Source of the DNA: JAIBJN01 sp963802795 | GTDB taxonomy: Bacteria; Actinomycetota; Thermoleophilia; Gaiellales; Gaiellaceae | Reading direction: 5' to 3' | Assembly (NCBI GenBank): GCA_963802795.1 | Contig: CAWDJV010000005.1 | Location: 620,001-684,000 of the forward strand | DNA length: 64,000 bases | Shown here: positions 1 to 7,060 of the stretch, one piece after another | How the letters are laid out: each line of letters begins with the position of its first letter | How positions within the stretch are numbered: the first letter of the stretch is position 1 | Program-made: the position numbers and the translations under genes | The notes under the pieces: model-generated | Database searches by the model: none | Told to the model about the DNA's origin: nothing | What the model saw: only the letters and a program-made list of their open reading frames with translations

Positions 1-1
1 C

Positions 2-163
2 GTCCGCGTGCCGGACGTCGTCGAGGCTCGGAGGAAGCTGGAAGCCGAGGGGGTCGAGTTCAGCGGGGAGACGATCGACTCCGGCGTCTGCCACCTCGCG
101 TTCTGCAGAGATTTCGACGGCAACGCGCTGATCGTCCACCGGAGGTACGCGCCGCATGAGTAG
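2..163 (+). CDS. VOC (glyoxalase/dioxygenase superfamily) protein, C-terminal part
   Basis: Only the last 53 codons lie in the window; the gene enters from the left edge and ends at TAG 161-163. The visible tail has the VOC βαβββ ending: a helix (VVEARRKLEAEGVEF), then a strand with GVCHLAFCRDFDGNALIVHRR, where the F-x-D-x-D-G-N-A-L turn is the usual metal-side motif of the fold. Substrate cannot be told. The sufD start codon at 156 lies inside the last codons of this frame, so the two are probably co-transcribed and translationally coupled. Family fairly sure, function unknown. Confidence 0.7.
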   Translation, partial: VRVPDVVEARRKLEAEGVEFSGETIDSGVCHLAFCRDFDGNALIVHRRYAPHE

Positions 164-1322
164 GGCCCAGGCGCTCGACCGCTACAACGAGCTGCCGCTT
201 CCCTCCACCTCGGACGAGCACTGGCGCTTCACCGACCTGCGCGGCTTCGATCCCGAGTCCTACGCCGTGGACGGGAGCGACGCGCGGTCGGTCGCGGACA
301 GCATGCTCGAGATCGACGCGGCCGCGGTCGCCGACGCAACCGAGGGCGGCATCGAGATCGTCAGTGCGGCCGAGGGGATCACGTTCGCTCCGCTCGTCGA
401 CCACGAGCTCCTCGGGGCCCTCGTGGGCGCCGAGGACAAGCTGACGGCGCACAACGCGGCCATGTGGCAGCACGGGCTGCTCGTGGAGGTGCCTGCCGGG
501 CTCGAGCTCGAGAAGCCGCTGTACGTGCGAGTGGGGAGCTCGACTCCGAACGGCTCGCTCTTCTGGCGCCTGCTCGTCGTGGCCGGGGAGGGTGCCCGCT
601 TCACGCTCATCGAGGAGTCCGCCTCGGCGGATCCCTGGCTGGAGTCCTACTCGAACGCCGTCGCCGAGGTCTTCCTCGAGCGCGGCTCGAAGCTCGAGTA
701 CGTCTCGATCCAGAATCTGTCCCGGGCGACCTGGCACTTCGCCACCCATCGCGCGCGGGTGGGGCAGGATGCCGAGCTCGACTGGGTCGCGGGCGGTTTC
801 GGCTCGCGGAAGGGGAAGGTCACGATCGAGAACCGCCTCGCGGGGCAGGGCGCCACCTCCCGGGTCACGGGCGCCTACTTCGCCGACGGCGACCAGCATC
901 TCGACTACGACACGCTCCAGCAGCACGAGGCGCCGCACACGACCTCCGACTTCGCCTTCAAGGGCGTGCTGCGCGAACGGGCGACGTCGGTCTGGCGCGG
1001 GATGATCAAGGTCGAGCGCGACGCGCAGCGTACGAACGCCTACCAGGAGAACCGCAACCTCCTGCTCTCGCCGGACGCGCACGCGGACTCGATCCCCGGT
1101 CTCGAGATCCTTGCCAACGATGTGCGCTGTACCCACGGCGCCACCGTCTCGCAGGTGAACCGCGACGAGCTCTTCTACTGCATGGCGCGCGGGCTCTCCC
1201 GCGAGGAGGCGCAGCTTCTCATCGTCCGCGGCTTCTACCAGGAGATCTTCGACCGGATCGAGCTCGAGCCGGTCCGGGACGCGCTCCAGAGCGTCCTCGA
1301 AGCGCGCCTCCTGGCGACGTGA
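156..1322 (+). CDS. sufD: SUF iron-sulfur assembly protein SufD
   Basis: 388 aa, the normal size for SufD. SufD pairs with SufB in the SufBCD scaffold that builds Fe-S clusters in the cytosol. The N-terminus shows the family opening with DEHWRFTDLR, and the C-terminal β-helix core carries CTHGATV followed by NRDELFYCMARGLSREEA and LIVRGF, the typical SufB/SufD ending. ATG 156 overlaps the end of the preceding VOC gene. sufB and sufC are not in the window and presumably lie upstream. SufD rather than SufB is favoured because the protein is short and lacks the longer SufB N-terminal region. sufS and sufU follow after one inserted methyltransferase gene. Confidence 0.9.
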   Translation: MSRAQALDRYNELPLPSTSDEHWRFTDLRGFDPESYAVDGSDARSVADSMLEIDAAAVADATEGGIEIVSAAEGITFAPLVDHELLGALVGAEDKLTAHNAAMWQHGLLVEVPAGLELEKPLYVRVGSSTPNGSLFWRLLVVAGEGARFTLIEESASADPWLESYSNAVAEVFLERGSKLEYVSIQNLSRATWHFATHRARVGQDAELDWVAGGFGSRKGKVTIENRLAGQGATSRVTGAYFADGDQHLDYDTLQQHEAPHTTSDFAFKGVLRERATSVWRGMIKVERDAQRTNAYQENRNLLLSPDAHADSIPGLEILANDVRCTHGATVSQVNRDELFYCMARGLSREEAQLLIVRGFYQEIFDRIELEPVRDALQSVLEARLLAT

Positions 1323-1338
1323 CGCTCGCCGGCGCCCC

Positions 1339-1986
1339 GTGAGCTGCTGCCCGCCGAAGGGCTACGAGAAGCTCTTCGGGGAGCGCTCGGCGCGGCGTGA
1401 CGCGAAGCGGTACCGGCGCAAGGGCCTCGACGACACCGCAAGGCGGATGGTCGACTTCCTCCGCGCACGCGGCCTCGAAGGCGCGACGGTGCTCGAGATC
1501 GGCGGCGGAGTCGGCGCGATCGAGGTGGAGCTTCTCGAGGCCGGCGCCGAGCGCGCCGTGAACGTCGAGCTCTCGCCGTACTACGAGAAGACCGCGCGCG
1601 AGCTGTGGCGTGAGGCAGGTGTCGAGGACCGTGCGGACTATGTGGTGGCGGACGTCGCCGCCGACGGTGCTGACGTCGGGCGGGCGGACGCGGTCGTCAT
1701 GCACAGGGTCGTCTGCTGCTACCCGGACTACGACGCGCTCGTGGGCGCGGCCGCCGAGCGTGCAGGCCGCTACCTCGTCATCAGCTTCCCCCGCGAGAGG
1801 CTCCTCATGCGCGCGGCGTTCGGGGCGGTGAACCTCGTCGCTCGCCTCCTCCGCTGGGAGTACCGCAACTTCTTCCATCCGGTCCCGGGAATCCTGGCAG
1901 CGGGACGGCGCCGGGGCCTGGAGCCGGTCTACGAGGACCGCGACTTCGTCTGGCAGGTCGCGGCCCTCGAGCGCACCGGAGGCTAG
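1339..1986 (+). CDS. Class I SAM-dependent methyltransferase with N-terminal Cys-Cys motif
   Basis: 215 aa, GTG start 17 bases after sufD. Motif I of the Rossmann methyltransferase fold is VLEIGGGVGAIEVELL (about residues 51-66); an acidic strand end follows (VNVELSPYYEKTARE), and motif-IV-like VVMHRVVCCYPDYD sits near residue 120. The N-terminus reads MSCCPPKGYEKLF with a basic RRDAKRYRRKGLD segment. The vicinal cysteines there, plus another pair in VVCCYP, could bind a metal or be redox active, but that is inference. Substrate unknown. Its place between sufD and sufS suggests co-expression with Fe-S biogenesis. Confidence 0.75.
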   Translation: MSCCPPKGYEKLFGERSARRDAKRYRRKGLDDTARRMVDFLRARGLEGATVLEIGGGVGAIEVELLEAGAERAVNVELSPYYEKTARELWREAGVEDRADYVVADVAADGADVGRADAVVMHRVVCCYPDYDALVGAAAERAGRYLVISFPRERLLMRAAFGAVNLVARLLRWEYRNFFHPVPGILAAGRRRGLEPVYEDRDFVWQVAALERTGG

Positions 1987-2036
1987 GCGGCCGGCGGCAC
2001 CAGCTGGAAGGAGAAAGCCGCGCCGAGGGCGGTCGG

Positions 2037-2042
2037 TACGAT
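2037..2042 (+). promoter_or_regulatory. Probable -10 box (TACGAT) of a leaderless sufS promoter
   Basis: TACGAT ends 6 bases before the sufS ATG, so the last T is at -7 if transcription starts on the A of ATG. This is the spacing of leaderless actinobacterial promoters. No clear -35 is visible. It would allow sufS-sufU and following genes to be transcribed separately from sufD. Confidence 0.45.
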
Positions 2043-2048
2043 AGATCC

Positions 2049-3293
2049 ATGGCCGTGACGGCACAGCCGAAGCTCGATGCGCGCAAGCTTCGCGCCGACT
2101 TCCCCATCTTCGAGCAGCGAATTCACGGCAAGCCCCTGGCGTACCTCGACTCGGCGAACTCGTCGCAGAAGCCTCGGCAGGTCCTCGACGCCCTCCGCGA
2201 CTTCTACGAGACGTCCTACGCGAACGTCCATCGTGCTGTCTACGAGCTGGGCCTGCGCTCCGACGCCGCGTACGACGGTGCTCGGGAAAAGGCACGGGCG
2301 TTCGTCAACGCTGAGACGACCGCCGAGATCATCTTCACCCGAAACGCGACCGAGGGCCTCAACCTTGTCGCTTACGGCTGGGGGCTCGACAACCTCGGGC
2401 CCGGTGACCTCGTCCTCGTCACAGAGCTCGAACACCACTCGAACTTCGTCCCGTGGCAGTACATCGCCCACCGGACGGGTGCCGACTTCGCGGCAATCCC
2501 GATCGACGACAACGGCGAGCTCCGGCTCGACGCGCTGGACGAGCTGGAAACGCGCGGCCGCGTCAAGCTCGTGGCCTGCGGCCTCGTCTCGAACTCGCTC
2601 GGAACCGTCAACCCCGTGGAGCAGCTCGCGGCCTGGGCGCACGGGCGAGGCGCGATCATGGTGGTCGACGCCGCCCAGGCGGCGCCGCACCGACCCCTGA
2701 ACGTGCAGGCGCTCGGCTGCGACTTCCTTGCCTTCACAGGTCACAAGATGTGCGGACCGACCGGGATCGGGATCCTCTGGGGCCGGCGAGAGCTCCTCGA
2801 GGAGATGTCCCCCTTCGAGCTCGGGGGCGAGATGATTCGCAAGGTCACACTCGAGAAGACGACGTGGAACGAGCTCCCACACAAGTTCGAGGCGGGCACG
2901 CCGCCGATTGCGCAGGCGGTCGGCCTCGGAGCGGCGATCGACTACCTGACCGACGTAGGCCTGGAGGCGATCGAGCGGCACGAAGCAGAGCTCACCGCGT
3001 ATGCGTGGGAACGACTGTCGGAGGTCCCGGGCCTGACGCTGTACGGACCGCCGCCCGACCGACGGGCCGGGATCATCAGCTTCAACCTCGACGGCATCCA
3101 CCCCCACGACGTCGCACAGGTCGTCGACTCCGAGGGCGTCGCGGTGCGGGCCGGCCATCACTGCAACCAACCTTTGATGACGAGCCTCGGCGTGAACGCG
3201 ACCACGCGGGCGAGTTTCTACCTCTACACGCTGCCCGAGGAGGTCGACCGACTCGTCGACGGCCTCCACAGGGCGCGTAAGCTTTTTCAGTAG
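2049..3293 (+). CDS. sufS: Cysteine desulfurase SufS
   Basis: 414 aa, the usual length of group II (SufS/CsdA) desulfurases. It takes sulfur from L-cysteine using PLP and passes it to SufU. The N-terminus ADFPIFEQRIHGKPLAYLD is typical. The PLP lysine is in FTGHKMCGPTGIG, and the active-site cysteine in VRAGHHCNQPLM near residue 370. Also visible are TRNATEGLNLVA and ELEHHSNFVPWQ, which line the PLP site. sufU starts directly after the stop, consistent with the SufS-SufU sulfur relay of Gram-positive bacteria. Confidence 0.95.
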   Translation: MAVTAQPKLDARKLRADFPIFEQRIHGKPLAYLDSANSSQKPRQVLDALRDFYETSYANVHRAVYELGLRSDAAYDGAREKARAFVNAETTAEIIFTRNATEGLNLVAYGWGLDNLGPGDLVLVTELEHHSNFVPWQYIAHRTGADFAAIPIDDNGELRLDALDELETRGRVKLVACGLVSNSLGTVNPVEQLAAWAHGRGAIMVVDAAQAAPHRPLNVQALGCDFLAFTGHKMCGPTGIGILWGRRELLEEMSPFELGGEMIRKVTLEKTTWNELPHKFEAGTPPIAQAVGLGAAIDYLTDVGLEAIERHEAELTAYAWERLSEVPGLTLYGPPPDRRAGIISFNLDGIHPHDVAQVVDSEGVAVRAGHHCNQPLMTSLGVNATTRASFYLYTLPEEVDRLVDGLHRARKLFQ

Positions 3294-3722
3294 ATGAGCG
3301 AGCTCGACAGCCTCTACCGCGAGGTCATCCTGGACCACTACAAGAACCCGCGCGGCCACGGGGTGATCGCCGATGCGGACGTGGAGGCGGAGGGCCAGAA
3401 CCCGCTCTGCGGGGACGAGGTCTCGATCGCCGTCTCCTTCGAGGGCGACACGATCGCGGATGTGAAGTTCCAGGGCCGCGGCTGTGCGATCAGCCAGGCG
3501 GCCACCTCCATGCTCATGGACATGGTCAAGGGCCGGACGGCGCAGGAGGTGGCGACGATGTCGCGGGACGAACTGCTGGAGGAAGTCGGCATCCCGCTGA
3601 CACCCGTTCGCCTCAAGTGCGCGCTCCTGGGGCTGGGCGTTCTCAAGCTCGCGCTGCACAAGGGCCGGAACACGCCGCTCCCCGACGAGTGGGTCGGGCT
3701 CGAGGAGCTCGAGCTCTCGTAG
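3294..3722 (+). CDS. sufU: SUF sulfur-transfer zinc protein SufU
   Basis: 142 aa. SufU is an IscU-like zinc protein that accepts sulfur from SufS. The three conserved cysteines are in NPLCGDEVSI, GRGCAISQA and LKCALLGL; the aspartate of the zinc site is in CGDE. The spacer between the second and third cysteine (GRTAQEVATMSRDELLEEVGIPLTPVR region) is the SufU-type insertion that separates it from true IscU. ATG 3294 abuts the sufS stop with no gap. Confidence 0.93.
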   Translation: MSELDSLYREVILDHYKNPRGHGVIADADVEAEGQNPLCGDEVSIAVSFEGDTIADVKFQGRGCAISQAATSMLMDMVKGRTAQEVATMSRDELLEEVGIPLTPVRLKCALLGLGVLKLALHKGRNTPLPDEWVGLEELELS

Positions 3723-3724
3723 TC

Positions 3725-4039
3725 ATGGGCGAGCTCGTCGTCGGCCCGGTGGAGGAGATTCCGCCGGGCGAGGTGAAGATCGTCCGCGACGGCCAGCTTG
3801 CGATCGGCGTCTACAACTGCGACGGGGAGTTCTTCGCCATCGAAGACCGCTGCTCGCACGACGACGGGCCGCTCTGCGAAGGGGACTTCGAGCCGGACGA
3901 GTGCGTGGCGATCTGTCCGCGCCACGGCTCGCACTTCGACGTGCGGACGGGGCGGGCGCTGACGCTCCCGGCTTACATTCCGGTGGACACGTTCGAGGTC
4001 AAGGTCGAGGACGGCGTCGTGCGGGTCGTCGTTCCCTAG
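3725..4039 (+). CDS. Rieske [2Fe-2S] ferredoxin-like protein
   Basis: 104 aa. The Rieske ligands are plain: C-x-H in DRCSHDDGPL and C-x2-H in CPRHGSHFD, with the usual 17-18 residue spacing. Small soluble Rieske proteins of this size resemble NirD or the ferredoxins of aromatic dioxygenases. Here, two bases after sufU, it may be an electron carrier or a client of the SUF system. The frame extends upstream into sufU, but ATG 3725 gives the canonical N-terminus (MGELVVGPVEEIPPGEVKIV). Similar ferredoxins occur in actinobacterial suf operons. Confidence 0.85.
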   Translation: MGELVVGPVEEIPPGEVKIVRDGQLAIGVYNCDGEFFAIEDRCSHDDGPLCEGDFEPDECVAICPRHGSHFDVRTGRALTLPAYIPVDTFEVKVEDGVVRVVVP

Positions 4040-4046
4040 CCTCACC

Positions 4047-4052
4047 TAGAAT
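4047..4052 (+). promoter_or_regulatory. Probable -10 box (TAGAAT), leaderless start at 4060
   Basis: TAGAAT is followed by seven bases and then the GTG at 4060, the spacing expected for a leaderless transcript. The Rieske gene ends at 4039, so the box sits in the short intergenic space. No convincing -35. Confidence 0.4.
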
Positions 4053-4059
4053 CCGACCC

Positions 4060-4383
4060 GTGACCTCGCGAGAAGAGCGTGTCGGGCGAAACGAGGCGCT
4101 CTTCCGGGAGGTCAACGAGCGCATCAGGGACGTCAACGAGGGCCTGAACGACCCCAGCGACTACCTCTGCGAGTGCGGCGACGCCGAGTGCGAGGAGCAC
4201 GTCATGCTGACGCCCGCCGAGTACGAGGAGGTTCGCCGGGACGCTACCCACTTTGCGATCGTGCCGGGGCACGTGGTCCCGGACGTGGAGCGCGTGATCG
4301 CGGACAGGAAGCGCTTCGCGGTGGTCGAGAAGACGGACCCGGAAGCTGCTCGCGTCGCCGTTGACGAGGATCCCCGGTCGTAG
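4060..4383 (+). CDS. Small Cys/His cluster protein of unknown function
   Basis: 107 aa from GTG 4060. I do not recognise a named family. The first 35 residues are charged and helical (RNEALFREVNERIRDVNEGL), followed by a compact cysteine/histidine motif LCECGDAECEEHV, i.e. C-x-C-x4-C-x2-H, which looks like a small metal-binding knuckle. A region rich in hydrophobics follows (FAIVPGHVVPDVERVI, RFAVVEKTD). The ATG inside the Rieske gene (3901) would add an unrelated shadow sequence and is not preferred. It is followed two bases later by an O-methyltransferase. Confidence 0.65.
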   Translation: MTSREERVGRNEALFREVNERIRDVNEGLNDPSDYLCECGDAECEEHVMLTPAEYEEVRRDATHFAIVPGHVVPDVERVIADRKRFAVVEKTDPEAARVAVDEDPRS

Positions 4384-4384
4384 C

Positions 4385-4951
4385 GTGCTGGACGAACGCG
4401 TTCGGGAGGTGCTCGCCCGGCTGGAGGCCGAGGAGGTGCGGCTTCCTGCCGTGCCGGTCGAGCCGACCACCGGCCGGTTCTTCTTCTCCCTGGTGGCGCC
4501 GCAGCCCGACTGCCAGGTGCTCGAGATCGGCGCCGGCCGCGCGTACTCGACCATCTGGTTCGCGGCCGGGGTGCGCCACCTCGGCGGATTCGTGCGCTCG
4601 CTGGAGAAGGATCCCGACGTCGCGGCGGACTGGCGACGGAACGTCTCAGACGCGGGGCTCGAGGACTGGACCGAGCTGATCGAGGGCGATGCGCTCGAGA
4701 CGCTTGCCGAGATCGAGGACGTTTTCGACGTCATCCTCCTGGACGCCAAGAAGGACGAGTACGAGCGCTACTTCGAGCTGGCGCGCAACCTCGTCGAGCC
4801 CGGCGGGCTCGTCCTCGCCGACAACGTGCTCTCCCACGAGGAGATCCTGGGCGCCTACAGCCGGGCGCGCCAGAGCGACCCGACGCTCGTCAGCGTGACC
4901 GTGCCTCTCGACCGCGGCGTCGAGATGACCGCGGTGCTCTCAGGTCCCTGA
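4385..4951 (+). CDS. O-methyltransferase (catechol-OMT-like, class I)
   Basis: 188 aa from GTG 4385; a TTG at 4361 in the same frame would add eight residues but lies inside the previous gene. Motif I is VLEIGAGRAYSTIWFA (about residues 40-55); the SAM-acidic residue follows in SLEKDPDVA. VILLDAKKDEYERYFE (about 118-133) is the metal-binding D-A-K-K-x-x-Y motif of the family-3 O-methyltransferases, and VLADNVLSHE carries the second D-N metal ligands. Substrate unknown. Its 3' end overlaps the convergent VOC gene by 12 bases. Confidence 0.85.
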   Translation: MLDERVREVLARLEAEEVRLPAVPVEPTTGRFFFSLVAPQPDCQVLEIGAGRAYSTIWFAAGVRHLGGFVRSLEKDPDVAADWRRNVSDAGLEDWTELIEGDALETLAEIEDVFDVILLDAKKDEYERYFELARNLVEPGGLVLADNVLSHEEILGAYSRARQSDPTLVSVTVPLDRGVEMTAVLSGP

Positions 4952-5362
4952 CGCGCGCGTCGCGCCCCACTCCTCGGGCTCGACCTCGCGCAGAAGCCGC
5001 GCGAACGACCAGTGTTGGCCCTCGGGGTCGACGGTGTCGTAGCGCCGGTCGCCGTACGGCGTGTCGTGCAGCCCGGTGGTGATCGTCGCGCCCGCCTCGA
5101 CCGCGCGGGCGTGGTGGGCGTCGACGTCGTCCACGTACACGTGGGTGATGTGCGTGAAGGCGCCGAGCCGCTTCGGTCTCTGGTAGTCGGCGCCGGGATG
5201 GCCCAGGAAGATCTCGCCGTCCCCGAGCGTCATCTCCGCGTGCGTGACCGTTCCGTCGTCGTCGGCGTAGCGAAGCTTCTCCTCGAATCCGAACGCTCGC
5301 CCGAGCCAGTCGATCGCCGCGGCCACGTCCTCGTAGAGCAGATACACCGTCACGGTCTGCAC
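4940..5362 (-). CDS. VOC family protein (PhnB/glyoxalase-like)
   Basis: 140 aa. Two βαβββ halves are visible: VQTVTVYLLYEDVAAAIDWLGRAFGF at the start, with GDGEIFLGHPG and HVYVDDVDAHHARAVEAGA later, and the ending DPEGQHWSFA. I choose GTG 5362 because a strong Shine-Dalgarno (AAGGAGG) lies five bases upstream and the domain starts right there. Upstream in-frame ATG/GTG codons as far as 5413 would run over the promoter of the small RNA. Possible roles are lactoylglutathione-lyase-like or resistance-type binding; substrate unknown. Confidence 0.8.
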   Translation of the reverse strand: MQTVTVYLLYEDVAAAIDWLGRAFGFEEKLRYADDDGTVTHAEMTLGDGEIFLGHPGADYQRPKRLGAFTHITHVYVDDVDAHHARAVEAGATITTGLHDTPYGDRRYDTVDPEGQHWSFARLLREVEPEEWGATRASGT

Positions 5363-5372
5363 GCGCCCCTCC

Positions 5373-5401
5373 TTCATTCGTCCTGGCGGAATGCGTATCA
5401 T
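5373..5401 (+). promoter_or_regulatory. Putative promoter of the small RNA at 5408
   Basis: TTCATT (5373-5378) and TATCAT (5396-5401) are separated by exactly 17 bases. Predicted start is about 5408, just before a 5-bp hairpin. The -10 is good, the -35 matches only three of six consensus bases. Confidence 0.4.
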
Positions 5402-5407
5402 GGCCCT

Positions 5408-5590
5408 AACCACGGAAAGGGGGTGGTCCGACTTTGAGTTACGACAGTACGGGCAGTGGAGGTAGTCGCAGGTAGGGGCGTGTCCCCGAGACCTACGGGG
5501 AATCGCCTAGCCAGCGTGGGGGACGCCCGGCGCCCCTGCCTAATTCAGGCGATATACCGAACGGGGGGCCTCACCGGGCCCCCCGTTTCA
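5408..5590 (+). ncRNA. Candidate structured small RNA, about 180 nt, family not identified
   Basis: No protein fits 5363-5587, yet the sequence folds strongly. A 5' hairpin pairs ACCAC (5409-5413) with GTGGT (5423-5427). A long helix pairs GGTAGGGGCG (5471-5480) with CGCCCCTGCC (5531-5540), all ten positions paired with one G-T. Inside it are two hairpins: TCCCCG/CGGGGA (5483-5488 with 5496-5501) and GCGT/ACGC (5514-5517 with 5523-5526). GCCT/AGGC (5538-5541 with 5547-5550) can compete with the base of the long helix. A terminator hairpin closes it. It lacks the tmRNA, RNase P and SRP signatures I know. A 6S-like or raiA-type RNA is possible but not shown. Confidence 0.5.
5562..5588 (+). terminator. 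Rho-independent-type terminator of the small RNA
   Basis: CGGGGGGCC (5562-5570) pairs perfectly with GGCCCCCCG (5577-5585) around a six-base loop, followed by TTTCATT. The hairpin also lies just beyond the stop of the convergent SDR gene, so it may stop transcription from both sides. Confidence 0.65.
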
Positions 5591-6469
5591 TTCACGTCTG
5601 GCGACTGCGCGCCGGACCTGCTCCTCGATGCCGATCGGCGAGATCCCGAATGCCTCGTTCGCAGGCCGAGGGTCGCAGACGTTGTCGCCGAGGTCGAGCA
5701 TCTCCACGGCCGACCGCGCTTCGTCGAGAGGCGGAAGAAGTTGCCCGACGGTCGCTCCCGCCTTCAGGAGCGCGAGGGGCATCTCGAAGGCTAGGCGCCG
5801 CTTGCCGAGCGTCTTGCGAATGAGCGCGTGGAGCTCGGCCCAGGTCAGCCGGTCGGGACCGCCGAGGTCGAACGTCCGGTTGGCCGCCTCCTCGCCGGAG
5901 ACCGCCTGGGCGAAGAACGAGGCCACGTCGTCCACCCAGATCGGCTGCATGCGGTGGCGGCTGAGGATCGGAGTTATCGGCGAGTAGCGGACCAGCTGGA
6001 TCTGCTGGACGAGAAGGCCGCCGTCGCTTCCGAAGACGAAGCTCGGGCGGAAGATGACGTGCTCGAGCCCGGAATACTTGACCGCCTGCTCCTCCTCCCA
6101 CTTCGCGTCGTAGTAAGGGGCGGCGCCGCGGCCCTCCTCGGTGCCCAGCGCGCTCATGAGCACGAGACGCGTCGTTCCGGCGTCCTTGGCCGCCTCGATC
6201 AAGTCGCGCGTCCCCTGCACCATGGCGCCCTGGTCAGGGTTCCAGGGCGGGCCGGACACGAGGTGCACCACCGTGTCTGCGCCCTCGACGGCGCGCCGCA
6301 GGCTGTCTGCGTCCGTCAGGTCCCCCTGGACGATCTCGCATCCCCAGGCACGCAGCTGCTCCTGCTTCTCGGGCTTGCGGGCGAGCACCCGCACCGGCTG
6401 CTCCGCCGCGCGGAGGGCGTGGACGACATGCGTACCGACAAAGCCGGTTCCCCCGGCGACCAGAATCAT
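5588..6469 (-). CDS. NAD(P)-binding SDR-family protein, complex I NDUFA9-like
   Basis: 293 aa. The N-terminal dinucleotide motif GGTGFVGTHVV is of the extended/atypical SDR type. LARKPEKQEQL follows, then GDLTDADSLRRAVEGADTVVHL, the D-L and cofactor-loop motifs of the NDUFA9/NmrA-like group. There is no canonical Y-x3-K catalytic pair in the expected place, so it may be a nucleotide-binding or chaperone-type protein rather than an active epimerase. Its ATG overlaps the dcd stop by four bases (ATGA), so both are translated from one mRNA. Confidence 0.75.
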   Translation of the reverse strand: MILVAGGTGFVGTHVVHALRAAEQPVRVLARKPEKQEQLRAWGCEIVQGDLTDADSLRRAVEGADTVVHLVSGPPWNPDQGAMVQGTRDLIEAAKDAGTTRLVLMSALGTEEGRGAAPYYDAKWEEEQAVKYSGLEHVIFRPSFVFGSDGGLLVQQIQLVRYSPITPILSRHRMQPIWVDDVASFFAQAVSGEEAANRTFDLGGPDRLTWAELHALIRKTLGKRRLAFEMPLALLKAGATVGQLLPPLDEARSAVEMLDLGDNVCDPRPANEAFGISPIGIEEQVRRAVARRE

Positions 6470-7032
6470 TCTGCGAAGTTTTTCCAGTAACGGCTCGGTG
6501 TGGGGCCTGCTTGCCCCTGATATTTCGACCCCAAACTCCCGGTTCCGTAGGGGTGCTCGGCCGGCTCGCTGAGCTGCACGAAGGAGACCTGGCCGATCTT
6601 CATGCCGTAGTAGATCGTGATCGGGAGGTTGGCGACGTTCGAGAGCTCGAGGGTGACGTGGCCGTCCCAGCCCGGGTCGATGAAGCCCGCGGTCGAGTGG
6701 ATCAGGAGGCCCAGGCGCCCCAGCGAGCTCTTGCCCTCGAGGCGGGCGACGAGATCGTCCGGGAGGGTGATCCGCTCGAGCGTCGACCCCAGCACGAACT
6801 CGCCCGGATGGAGGATGAACGGCTCGTCGGGCACGATCTCGACCAGCTCGGTCAGCTCCTCCATCTCGCGCTTGACGTCGATGAACGGGTAGCCGTAGTT
6901 GCGGAACACGCGAAACAGGCGGTCGACGCGGACGTCCACGCTGGAGGGCTGGAGGAGCTCCTCCTCGTAGGGCTCGATCCCGATCCGGCCCTCTTCGAGC
7001 AGGCGTCGGATCGTACGGTCGGAGAGGACCAT
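6466..7032 (-). CDS. dcd: dCTP deaminase, possibly dUMP-forming
   Basis: 188 aa from ATG 7032 (MVLSDRTIRR), the family's normal start and length; the open frame continues upstream without homology. It converts dCTP to dUTP (or to dUMP in the bifunctional actinobacterial type) for thymidylate synthesis. The conserved core is SSLGRLGLLIHSTAGFIDPG, followed by GHVTLELSNVANLPI and a C-terminal GSLGSKYQGQAGPT tail that closes over the active site. The catalytic glutamate is in TLELSN. Strong resemblance to the bifunctional DCD-DUT of mycobacteria makes dUMP formation plausible. Confidence 0.92.
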   Translation of the reverse strand: MVLSDRTIRRLLEEGRIGIEPYEEELLQPSSVDVRVDRLFRVFRNYGYPFIDVKREMEELTELVEIVPDEPFILHPGEFVLGSTLERITLPDDLVARLEGKSSLGRLGLLIHSTAGFIDPGWDGHVTLELSNVANLPITIYYGMKIGQVSFVQLSEPAEHPYGTGSLGSKYQGQAGPTPSRYWKNFAE

Positions 7033-7044
7033 GAGAACCGCCAA

Positions 7045-7053
7045 TCTATAAGC
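7045..7053. promoter_or_regulatory. Shared AT patch serving divergent promoters (dcd and gabT)
   Basis: The 28-base gap between the dcd ATG and the aminotransferase GTG holds TCTATAAGC, which gives TATAAG on the plus strand (8 bases before GTG 7061) and TTATAG on the minus strand (about 13 bases before ATG 7032). Both transcripts would have almost no leader. Confidence 0.35.
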
Positions 7054-7060
7054 TCCTCGC

